From: a virus | Virus record (IMG/VR): IMGVR_UViG_3300020213_000236 | Span: 1-36,867 of that record | Strand: one strand, 5' to 3' | DNA: 36,867 bases | Shown here: piece after piece, positions 22,472-31,100 of the stretch | Position numbering within the stretch: the first letter of the stretch is position 1 | How the letters are laid out: every line of letters starts with the position of its first letter | Translations under genes and position numbers: made by a program | Notes under the pieces: model-generated | Databases searched by the model: none | Told to the model about the DNA's origin: nothing | The model's input: only the letters and a program-made list of their open reading frames with translations

Positions 22472-22798
22472 ATGGCAGTTTGGATTATCCCAACACCCGC
22501 TAATCAACTCGCCTTCTCTCAGGATATTGATCTAGATGGGCGAATTTTCCATTTAGAGTTTATGTTCAACGTGAGAGCGAACAGGTGGATGGTCGATACC
22601 TCTACTTCTGATGGGGTTGAACTTCTTAACGGACGAGTTCTGAATCATGGACTCGATCTCTATAATCGGTTCGTCAATGGCGAGCTTCCGATTGGATTCG
22701 CGGCTATCTTGGATAGTTCAGGCGAGGATAAAGATCCTGACTTAGAGAATTTTGGCAAAGATTGTGTCCTCTATTTCGATGACGAGCTGGAGGCATAA
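22472..22798 (+). CDS. baseplate plug protein
   Basis: The 108-residue, beta-rich protein resembles the small baseplate plug family seen next to hub genes of simple contractile tails (Pam3-type baseplates). Features are VWIIPTPANQLAFSQDIDLD, FHLEFMFNVRANRWMVD and a C-terminal LYFDDELEA. The plug is thought to fill the hub centre above the spike. I preferred the ATG at 22472 because the ATG at 22460 has its AAGGA directly adjacent with no spacer. The next gene starts immediately with TTG. Confidence 0.72.
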   Translation: MAVWIIPTPANQLAFSQDIDLDGRIFHLEFMFNVRANRWMVDTSTSDGVELLNGRVLNHGLDLYNRFVNGELPIGFAAILDSSGEDKDPDLENFGKDCVLYFDDELEA

Positions 22799-23755
22799 TT
22801 GAGTAAGCTCTTCGGAAGATCATGCAGCGTCCTTTTCACAGCCACTTCTAGGGCTGGAACTGAAGAGAGATTCTTTGACGGAACGACTGCCGCTGCACTT
22901 TCTCAAGAGCCCACTCGTGGGAATCTTCGCGAGACTTTCAGAATTGCTTTCAATGTGGAACTAACGAGCGAGAAGAATGCTAACGCCTGCTCAGTTTCGA
23001 TCTACAATTTGAATAGATCTTCGAGATCATTCTTAGAGCTTGAGAGGCGACCTAGATTATCGACTAACAAGACCATAAGACCTCTTACTTTGACTTTAAA
23101 GGCCGGCCTCGGACCTAATCCAGAGATTCTGTTTCAGGGTCAGATTGATGGAGAGAAAACCCGTACTGAAAAAAGTGGGCCTGATGTCATCACGACGGTC
23201 GAATGCGGCGATGGAAGGTTTGCTCTTAGGAACACGGTTATAAACAAAACCTTCGCCCCTGGAGTCAGTCTAGAGCAGGCCATAGAGCACATTCGAGATC
23301 AGCTAGGAGTTGGAAAGTCAGGGAATGGGAATAATTGGCTAGGGATTACGAAGGAAACCTTCTCGCAAGGGCTTACGATGTCCGGCTCGGCGCCTGAAAT
23401 TTTAGATCAGCTCGCTACGAAGCAGGATCTCGACTGGTCGATTCAAGACAATAAGCTTCAAATCAAGCCGAAGGGTCAGCCTATAAAGCTACCCACGTTG
23501 ATCATATCGCCCGACACTGGGCTTTTATCGATCCCCAAGAGGACAAACTATGGAGTCGAATTTTCGATCCTCCTAGACCCCGCTATTCGTCCGGGGAGGC
23601 CTGTTGAGGTTCAGTCGATGTATTTGAATCAAGACCGTGGTTCGAACTATTTCATCGTCAAAAGGGTGCAGACTCAGGGTGATAATTTCACCGGCGCCTG
23701 GGCTTCGACCGTTCAAGCCTCAAATCCAAATACAAATATTAAGGTGTTCAAGTGA
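22799..23755 (+). CDS. baseplate hub protein
   Basis: The 318-residue protein fits the hub fold family of simple contractile tails: an N-terminal beta domain (FRIAFNVELTSEKNANACSV, then SIYNLNRSSRSFLE), a middle EILFQGQIDGEKT strand typical of hub proteins, and a C-terminal domain containing TGLLSIPKRTNYGVEFSILL and RPGRPVEVQS. The start is TTG right after the previous TAA, with GGAGG upstream in the previous gene. Its stop overlaps the next GTG. It probably forms the trimeric hub to which the spike binds. Confidence 0.82.
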   Translation: MSKLFGRSCSVLFTATSRAGTEERFFDGTTAAALSQEPTRGNLRETFRIAFNVELTSEKNANACSVSIYNLNRSSRSFLELERRPRLSTNKTIRPLTLTLKAGLGPNPEILFQGQIDGEKTRTEKSGPDVITTVECGDGRFALRNTVINKTFAPGVSLEQAIEHIRDQLGVGKSGNGNNWLGITKETFSQGLTMSGSAPEILDQLATKQDLDWSIQDNKLQIKPKGQPIKLPTLIISPDTGLLSIPKRTNYGVEFSILLDPAIRPGRPVEVQSMYLNQDRGSNYFIVKRVQTQGDNFTGAWASTVQASNPNTNIKVFK

Positions 23756-24399
23756 ATCAAGAAGGCGAAACACCGACACTTCAGGCAGTTATTCAGGTCG
23801 CTCTTGAGAGATACTCTCATAATCTGCATACCTGTATGCCTGCCTCGATTGTCAAATACGACCGGACGAAGCAAATCGCTACCGTCCAGCCGCTCCTTCA
23901 AAGAAAGACTAGGGATGGAGTCGTCCTGACCTATCAGGTGATTCAAAATGTCCCGTGTATCTTTCCTCGAACAGCGACCTTCGGAATGACATACGAACTG
24001 AAGCCAAAAGATACTGGCCTCCTCGTCTTCTCAGAGAGATCCCTTGATAAGTGGTTAGCCTCAAAAGGCGAGGTCATGGATCCAAAAGATCCTCGGAAGT
24101 TCGATATCTCTGACGCCATTTTCATTCCTGGGCTCTTTCCTAACTCGAAGCCGGCCTATACCGAGAAAGACATCACGATTCTTAAGAATGCGCAGACTAG
24201 ATTCCGAATGTATGAGACTGGGAAGATGGCTTTTACGAACCTAGCCTCCGGCGAGGAGCTTATTAAAATCATTCACGACCTTTTGATCGTGCTAGAAAAT
24301 GCGCTCATTCGTACGGCGATTGGGCCTCAACCATTTGTTCCGAATACGATTCAGGAACTAACATCAATCCAAACTAGATTGGATACCCTTTTGGAGTAA
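23752..24399 (+). CDS. baseplate spike protein, Gp138 N-terminal type
   Basis: The 215-residue protein has an N-terminal OB-fold-like region of the Gp138 type: LHTCMPASIVKYDRTKQIAT followed by VQPLLQ, and later MTYELKPKDTGLLVFSERSL. Such proteins form the membrane-piercing spike under the hub. The C-terminal part (IKIIHDLLIVLENALIRTAI) is helical and may hold the trimer. It starts with GTG in a GTGA overlap. The spike tip is short; no metal-binding HxH tip motif is seen. Confidence 0.82.
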   Translation: MNQEGETPTLQAVIQVALERYSHNLHTCMPASIVKYDRTKQIATVQPLLQRKTRDGVVLTYQVIQNVPCIFPRTATFGMTYELKPKDTGLLVFSERSLDKWLASKGEVMDPKDPRKFDISDAIFIPGLFPNSKPAYTEKDITILKNAQTRFRMYETGKMAFTNLASGEELIKIIHDLLIVLENALIRTAIGPQPFVPNTIQELTSIQTRLDTLLE

Positions 24400-24402
24400 T
24401 TT

Positions 24403-24636
24403 ATGGCATTTGATTCAACTCAAGACATCGCAGAACACATTATCCTGGCTTACGAAGCTGCGAATCCTCACGCGTATAACGCAGGCGAAAGAGCTATAAA
24501 CAAACAATACCTAGTTCTTCTTTTGACCGAGATCTTCGACGTTCAACTGAAACAGAAGGCTCAGGTCAATCCAGGGACATTTAAAGATACAGATAACAAT
24601 TCATCCGTTGTTGGACTTGGAGGGCCACTTCTATGA
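24403..24636 (+). CDS. small baseplate-region hypothetical protein
   Basis: This 77-residue protein lies between spike and gp25-like genes. It is helical at first (DIAEHIILAYEAANPHAYNA, then YLVLLLTEIFDVQLK), with a glycine-rich end (SSVVGLGGPLL). TTGGAG lies before the ATG. It is coupled to the next gene by an ATGA overlap at 24633. Its position suggests a structural or assembly role in the baseplate. I do not recognise the family. Confidence 0.6.
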   Translation: MAFDSTQDIAEHIILAYEAANPHAYNAGERAINKQYLVLLLTEIFDVQLKQKAQVNPGTFKDTDNNSSVVGLGGPLL

Positions 24637-24998
24637 GTGACATCAAAGTTCATCGCGATAACCTTGATCTAGTCCTTGAAAATGGAGATCTCGCGATTGT
24701 TAAGAAAGCTGACGCCATCGCGCAGCATATAAAGCAAAGGCTTCGAACGTTCCTTGGAGAGTGGTTCCTAGATACTGGCGCAGGAGTTCCTTACTACGAG
24801 CATGTTAATGTTAAGAATCCTAGTCCTCTGATTCTAGATACGATCTTCAAATCTATGATCCTCAGCACTCCTGGAGTAGAAGAATTGTTGGAATTTGATA
24901 TCCAACTCGACAACGCGACTCGCATAATGACTCTAGTGTTTAAGGTGCGTACGATAGACGAGGAAATTAACTTTATAGAAGTCTTGGGAGGCGCGTAA
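24633..24998 (+). CDS. baseplate wedge protein, gp25-like
   Basis: The 121-residue protein has the typical gp25/W-type layout: a beta hairpin (LDLVLENGDLAIVKKADAIA), then the signature IKQRLRTFLGEWFLDTGAGV followed by PYYEHV, ending with a strand-rich region. Proteins of this family link the inner baseplate to the first sheath ring. Starts at an ATGA overlap with GGAGGG upstream. Next gene, a J-like wedge protein, follows in TAATG overlap, which is the usual order. Confidence 0.9.
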   Translation: MSDIKVHRDNLDLVLENGDLAIVKKADAIAQHIKQRLRTFLGEWFLDTGAGVPYYEHVNVKNPSPLILDTIFKSMILSTPGVEELLEFDIQLDNATRIMTLVFKVRTIDEEINFIEVLGGA

Positions 24999-26506
24999 TG
25001 GCTTTTGGCTTATCTTCGCAGGGTTTTAAACTCAAGAGACTTGATACAGTAAAAACTGAGATCGAAGACAAGCTACGCTCATTGCTCGGCCCTGGAATCA
25101 ATCTAGAGCCTGAAAGTGTTTTCGGCCAACTCGTAGGGGTTTTTGCAGATAGAGAGGCACTCCTTTGGGAGCAACTTCAAGCCCTTTACAACGCCCAATA
25201 TCCAGACACAGCCGAGGGGGTTCAACTCGATCTCGCGGCCTCACTCGTAGGCGTTACTCGTAGAGCGGCAACTAGATCTCAACAGATCGGCCAACTTTTC
25301 TTCGGAGATGTTGGAACTGTTATTCCAATTGGAACTCAGATTGCTGTCAGCGGGAACCCTCTCGCTATTTTTCAAACCCTATCCCAAGTGACTCTAGTCG
25401 CCGGGACGGATGCTCAGAATGAGATCAATTTCTCTGCGGTTCCTGATGCTGGTCAATTCACTCTCCTCTATCAAGGTGAAGAAACAGATTTTATAACTTT
25501 TGCGGATAATGCGACCGATGTTCAGGCAGCACTAGAAGCTCTTCCAAATATTCCAACGGGATCGGTAGCCGTCAGCGGAACTTTCTCTAGCGGCTTCACA
25601 GTGGATTACCTAAATGAATTAGCACAGCAAGAAGTCAGCGCATTCACGGTTGGAAGCAATTCTCTAACAGCCTCTGCAATCGCCGTGACGATTAGTTTCA
25701 TCCAGACGATTGTCGGAGTTGAACAAGGCTCTAGCGATTTAGACGCGGTGAATACCGGGGTCGTAGTAGCAAATAAATTTTCTTTAACTGAAATTGTGAC
25801 TCCAATTTTCGGACTTGATTCAACGATCAACCCGACTGATGCTTCTGTCGGAAGAGAATTAGAGAATGATGCCCAATACCGAGCGAGACGAGAGCTAGAA
25901 ATTCAAATCGCAGGAGCCTCCACGACTGGAGCTATATTAGCGGCCGTTGCGGGAGTGACTGGAGTCGAAGCTGTCTTCGTATTTGAGAATGATAGTCCTC
26001 TCGTTGACGGAGATGGGCGTCCTCCTCATAGCATAGAATGCGTCGTTCAAGGCGGGACAGATCTCGCTGTGGCTCAGAAGATCTTTGAGGCTAAGGCTGC
26101 CGGGATTGGAACTCATGGGACCATCACTCAAGGGATAACGGATAGTCAGGGATTCTCACAGAGCGTGAAATTCTCGCGACCTCAAGAAGTTCCTCTTCTA
26201 TTAGAAATGGATCTTATGGTCGATTTAGTTGCGTTCCCTGTCGATGGAATCAATCTCGTTAAAGCCAACTTCAAATTATTCATTGATCAATACACGATTG
26301 GCCAAGACGTTATCGTCGTTCCAGATCTCTATGCTGCTCTTACTGGGGTCGATGAACTTGAGATTGATAAGGTTCCTGGAATTTCTAGAGCTGATATTCG
26401 AATTTCAAAGAGCCCAACTCCTCCTGTTGGAGATTCAAATATCGTTATCGATAAGGATGAACTTGCCACGATCGATATATCCGACATCACGGTGAACTTA
26501 ATATGA
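24998..26506 (+). CDS. baseplate wedge protein, J-like
   Basis: The 502-residue protein matches the baseplate J family: VFGQLVGVFADREALLWEQL and then YPDTAEGVQLDLAASLVGVT near the start, and AQYRARRELEIQIAGASTTG followed by AILAAVAGVTGVEAV in the middle. J proteins form the wedges that trigger sheath contraction. Unlike the shortest family members it has an inserted beta domain at about residues 154-222 (FADNATDVQAALEALPNIP, then GSVAVSG), a repeat type found in many phage and surface proteins. The C-terminus is normal. ATGA overlap with the next gene. Confidence 0.9.
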   Translation: MAFGLSSQGFKLKRLDTVKTEIEDKLRSLLGPGINLEPESVFGQLVGVFADREALLWEQLQALYNAQYPDTAEGVQLDLAASLVGVTRRAATRSQQIGQLFFGDVGTVIPIGTQIAVSGNPLAIFQTLSQVTLVAGTDAQNEINFSAVPDAGQFTLLYQGEETDFITFADNATDVQAALEALPNIPTGSVAVSGTFSSGFTVDYLNELAQQEVSAFTVGSNSLTASAIAVTISFIQTIVGVEQGSSDLDAVNTGVVVANKFSLTEIVTPIFGLDSTINPTDASVGRELENDAQYRARRELEIQIAGASTTGAILAAVAGVTGVEAVFVFENDSPLVDGDGRPPHSIECVVQGGTDLAVAQKIFEAKAAGIGTHGTITQGITDSQGFSQSVKFSRPQEVPLLLEMDLMVDLVAFPVDGINLVKANFKLFIDQYTIGQDVIVVPDLYAALTGVDELEIDKVPGISRADIRISKSPTPPVGDSNIVIDKDELATIDISDITVNLI

Positions 26507-27189
26507 TTGTAAGGATTGAGGATCATGTTCAGCAGGCTCTAGATCGACTGATAGAGCAATACAAGGAGAAGGAAAATCTAGCCTCTCTCGTGACTGCGTT
26601 CACAGAACAAGTCCAGATCCTTGAGGATGACAGCTACGAATTTAAAGACCGGCTTAACGTAAATGCGATCTCAGGAAAGCTCCTCGATAAATTCGGGGTG
26701 ATTGTTCTCCAGAAGAGATTCGGCCTAGAGGATCCTCTTTATAGGCTTATCCTATTAGCAAAGATCGGTATCAATATTTCGAACGGGGAGCCGGAGAGAG
26801 TGATCTCAACTTTTAAGATCATTACTCAGGCAGATTTCGTTCATTACATGAACCATAGTTACGGGGAGATTTCTCTAGCAACGGATGGTTCCTTTGATGA
26901 GGAATTTACAAACTTCGTCTTTGACGCAATGGAAAAAACACTGGCATCAGGAGTTCGCATAGCTGAGTTTGTCTTCCATGAAGACAGCGGCATATTCGGA
27001 TTCACAGGGCCTACAGGCGGGCAGGTTATCGAAGGCTTCGGAACTGTTGCAGATCTCTCCTTAGGGGGGACTTTTGCATGGTTAAGACGCTTCACACCGA
27101 CGTTCGCGTTCGAGGGGGAGGACTCCTCGACGTCCGGCTTCGGTTCGTTGGAAGATCCGATAGTCGGAGGAGGCTTTGCAAGCTTATGA
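26503..27189 (+). CDS. baseplate / tail protein (DUF2612 or tail-protein-I-like)
   Basis: The 228-residue protein follows gp J, the place of tail protein I or DUF2612 proteins, which link wedges to fibres. The N-terminal half (ALDRLIEQYKEKENLASLVT, ISGKLLDKFGVIVLQKRFGL, LYRLILLAKIGINISNGEPE) resembles this group. The C-terminal 60 residues are Gly/Phe-rich with two related stretches (FGFTGPTGGQVIEGFGTVAD and FAFEGEDSSTSGFGSL), perhaps a fibre docking platform. Starts at an ATGA overlap. Confidence 0.75.
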   Translation: MIVRIEDHVQQALDRLIEQYKEKENLASLVTAFTEQVQILEDDSYEFKDRLNVNAISGKLLDKFGVIVLQKRFGLEDPLYRLILLAKIGINISNGEPERVISTFKIITQADFVHYMNHSYGEISLATDGSFDEEFTNFVFDAMEKTLASGVRIAEFVFHEDSGIFGFTGPTGGQVIEGFGTVADLSLGGTFAWLRRFTPTFAFEGEDSSTSGFGSLEDPIVGGGFASL

Positions 27190-27207
27190 TTATGAGGAGA
27201 GAGGCAA

Positions 27208-28143
27208 ATGGCTAAACCAAGTTCACATCTAGAATGGACAGTCGGAAACCCAGATTTTGCGACTGTTACCCAGGAACCTACTGGGCCTAAAAAACAAACT
27301 GGCTGGCTTCCCTCTGAGAAGCCTCCGCGAGAATTCATGAACTGGCTGTTCTGGAGGCAGGATGAATGGAATAAATATTTTGAATTTGCGACAGACGTTC
27401 TAGGTTTGGCGGGGGATTTATTCGTAGGCTCTGGGACTGGCCAATACGCCACACTTCAGCTCGCGCATAACGCTGCCGTTCCAGGAACTAGGATCATAGT
27501 CTGCGAAAATGCCACGATCAATTCAACGATCACTCTCTCTACAGGTCAGTTGGAAGTTATTTTTAAACCAGGGGTAGTCTATACAGCGGGCTCTGCTGTT
27601 TCGGCTGTAGATATTTCTGGAAGTGAAATCACGGTTAGAAATGGAAGATGGTCAGGATTCACAAGCAGAACTTTCAGCGTTATTTCTGGAGCAGCGAATA
27701 CCAAATTACGGGACATCGTCTTCACAAACCCATCAACATTCCTTCTCGACGCAGGTACAAATACCACCGTTGAAGGCTGTGTGGTTGATGGCGTCAATGA
27801 GACAACTATCCGAAGAGTCGACATTTTAAACTCGCAAGCTTCTCCTGTGAACGTAACAGGGCTTGTGTTTGATAAGTTGAAGGTACGCGCAGCTCAGTAT
27901 TTCTATGAGATACTCCAGAGTACGGCGAGCGCAAATCTTCAAGAAATTGGTTCATTTTTTGTGAAGTACAACTCCGCGTCAGATACGTGGTCAGTTCACA
28001 CTAACCAACAGGGGGATAGTTCTGGAATCGAATTCAGCATCTCTTCGTCAGGTCAGGTGCAATATACATCAGGGACGCTCGCAGGAAGTGGATACGCAGG
28101 CGAAGCAACATTTCAACTCGTATCTATGATGCACAAAGCTTAG
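27208..28143 (+). CDS. tail fibre / spike-like protein with beta-helix-type middle
   Basis: The protein has 311 residues. The N-terminal 60 residues (PPREFMNWLFWRQDEWNKYF) form the attachment part common in phage fibres that follow baseplate genes. The middle (about 70-205) contains repeated short strands (TINSTITLSTGQLEVIFKP, ITVRNGRWSGF) as in right-handed beta-helix proteins. The C-terminal 104 residues (208-311) are related to residues 78-181 of the gene at 36226. It likely binds or degrades a host surface sugar, but no catalytic residues can be named. A GAGGAGAGAG stretch precedes the ATG. Confidence 0.75.
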   Translation: MAKPSSHLEWTVGNPDFATVTQEPTGPKKQTGWLPSEKPPREFMNWLFWRQDEWNKYFEFATDVLGLAGDLFVGSGTGQYATLQLAHNAAVPGTRIIVCENATINSTITLSTGQLEVIFKPGVVYTAGSAVSAVDISGSEITVRNGRWSGFTSRTFSVISGAANTKLRDIVFTNPSTFLLDAGTNTTVEGCVVDGVNETTIRRVDILNSQASPVNVTGLVFDKLKVRAAQYFYEILQSTASANLQEIGSFFVKYNSASDTWSVHTNQQGDSSGIEFSISSSGQVQYTSGTLAGSGYAGEATFQLVSMMHKA

Positions 28144-28149
28144 GAGATT

Positions 28150-31100
28150 ATGATGAAAAAACTACTCTCAACAATTTCTATAATCGGACTGGTTACTACG
28201 GGCGTTCTTTTAGCCGCTGGCAGCTCCGACAATGATTACAAGATAGGGACGGCAAGTTCCTCGGCAAACAAGACAGTCACTTTTGATACAGGGGATACGA
28301 GTAATAATCCGAACATCATGGTGAATGATGGGCGGGATATTAGTTTCATCAACAACCAAAGCACTAAATTTAAAATAGGGAATGGTGGGGACTTAACTCT
28401 TGGTGGAACAACGGACACATCAAATACCCATACGATGTACGGACGAAAGTTTAATTTCGTCTGGAACTCTGCCTCTGGCGGAGAAGAGGTGTCGTTCGTC
28501 AACTCAAACACTGGTGGCAACGCTACTGCGAGAATAATTCTTCAAACTAGTAACTCTGCAACGGCTGCGTCTGATCCATTCATCACATTTATTACAAATG
28601 GTAGTTCAAATGGGTTCTTCGCAATGGGGATTGATAACGATGATTCCGATAATTTCAAGATCAATTATGGAACGACTTCTATCTCTGGAAATACTCAAAT
28701 AGCTCTAGGAATAAGCCCATCGACTGGAAGTGTTTCTCTTCCGCTCCCACTCACTGTTGGTGGAACAGGATCAACTCCATTTTTTCAAAGTGCTGCCGCT
28801 ATTAGGCTCTATGACAACCAGACTTTGACTGGGGCTGCTCAGTACGGATTGCTTAACACCGCAACATTCACGACCGCAGCGACTACGTCGATGATAGGCG
28901 TCTATTCGCAAGTCCAGTCTTCCGCTGGTTCCTACACGACCCCGATAAATGCAAACTTCTATGCCTGGGCAATGGCCAAAGGGGCTTCTCACGTAATGAC
29001 GAGATCCATCAATTACATGGGGGACAATCAAACAGTTGCAACTAACAACTGTTTCATGTGTGACGGAACTGCATTTTCTGGGGACTGGGGAATCAACCTA
29101 CAAACTTCGCGGGCAAATTATCTAGGCGGAAGTCTTACGGTTGGTGGAGCGATTGTCGCTGGATCTTTTAGTTTCGGAGGTAACGATTTCAAAGTTAACG
29201 CGGGAGCTACTGCCGCTCAGAACGGAAGCTTTGCCCAAGGTGCGAATACCGGATCTGTCACCTTCTCAGGAGGCACAGGAGTCGACTCAGCTAGAAATAT
29301 TCAAGCCTATGGTGGATCTCATGCTACGAAGGCGATGTACTTAGAGTTCAAAAGAAACTCTACAATCGATGGTCAGGTAGATGGATCTGGAGCTTGGCAG
29401 ATTGGTTCTTCAGGAAGCGGCTCTACACAAACAATTCACGGTGCCCTTTCTGTAAACCCAGCCGGAAACATCGCACTTCTTCACACGATTAAAGGCCGAT
29501 TCCTAACTTTGGATTACGATGCAGGCGGAGCAAACTCAAGCGGCCTCATTCTTAACAATGACGATGCATCTTCTGCTGCTACTAGCTTTGCACAGATTAT
29601 TTCTAATGGTGGCGATGCAGGTGTTCACGTTAACGACGACGCTGGCGCTGGTACTGGATTCGTATTCGGAAAAGATTCTACATCTAATAATTTAGTTATA
29701 GGCCCAGGCACTTTCCCTATCGGATCTTCAAATACGATAACTATGGGGACTGGTGGACAGCTTACGATGGGATCAAACCAGGCGTTCGTCATTGAAACAT
29801 CACCTGGACCATCATCAGGATTCGCCTATATCCGAAGTAACAACGGCGGGCTAAACAGGTTTCTCATTGAGAACTCCAGTAACACGGCTTCGTCTGACGC
29901 GAATATAATTATAAATTCAGGCGGATCCTCTGCGGGCGATCCATATCTTACTTTCCAAGTCATAGGTGCGCAGCAGTTTGCGATAGGAATTGATAATTCT
30001 GATTCCGATAAATTTAAAATATCACAGAGTAGCGTTCTTGGAACTAGCGACGCGCTAGCAATAGGCTCCGGTGGGGAGTTCACTATAGGTAGTCCGACTT
30101 TCGCGAATCAACCCAACGTCATCAAAGGCCCTAACGCGAACGTCACTTCTACTGGCCTATCTCTTGATTGTGGTAGCGCTGCTTGTGCGACCGCTATTCA
30201 TGGGGCGAGAAACGACGGGGTTATGTATATCGGGGCGAACGCCGGAGTAAGCAGCGGCCCCTTGTTAACCCTATACGGGTCCACTAATGCTAGTTTGCCT
30301 AATGTAGCTAAGCTGTCTTCTGGAGGGGCTAACGTCAGCTCTATCATTATGTTCACGAGTGCGGCAGGCGCAAACATCGCTCTAGGTGGAGGCGTTGAGC
30401 TTACCGATACAAGGGTACATGCTTACGGCGACAACACTGGAAATACGAACGCCGCCCAAAAGATATTCAGAGTTTACGGGAATGGTTGGGGTACGTCTTC
30501 TGCTACGTCAGCCCTGACTATGCTATATATTGATGGCTCAACCAACAGCGCCCCCACATTTACAACGGCTTATTATTCCGGAATCACGCTTAAAGCTCTG
30601 ACCAAGGGAACTAACCACACAATCACGGACTTGGTGGGACTCGCGGTTGAAGACCAGACTGAAACCGTAACACGCTTTAAAGCAAACTTTTCAATCGGTA
30701 ATAACGGCTCAAGCCCTGGATCGCCCGGAGCTGCTGAGTCAGGTCCGTATAACATTTACGTCCAGCCTAATAAGCCAAGCTTCTTTAATGGAAGTCTGCG
30801 CGTAGGCCCGACCTCAACTGGAGCGGGCTCTACCTATCCGAACTCTTTCATCCGCAACAGCGCGACCGAAGGGGCTTTGTATGTGGGTCAGGATAACACT
30901 GGAGCTTCCAGTCAGTCACTTGTGGTGGTTACCGCCGCTACGACCGGATCAGGGAACGCTTTTTCTGTTTTCAATAATAACGGTGGATCTAACGCTGACA
31001 GAATTCTTTATGTTGCGAACGACGCTACGATCTTTCTTGGGAAGACTAATGCTACGGCTCACGTTCTTACTTATGGAACGCATACGGCTAGCGGAAACTT

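Noticed and set aside
26859-27452. Open frame of about 197 codons on the minus strand across the DUF2612-like/fibre junction
   Set aside because: Antisense to two supported genes in a plus-strand operon; no recognisable motif or ribosome site.
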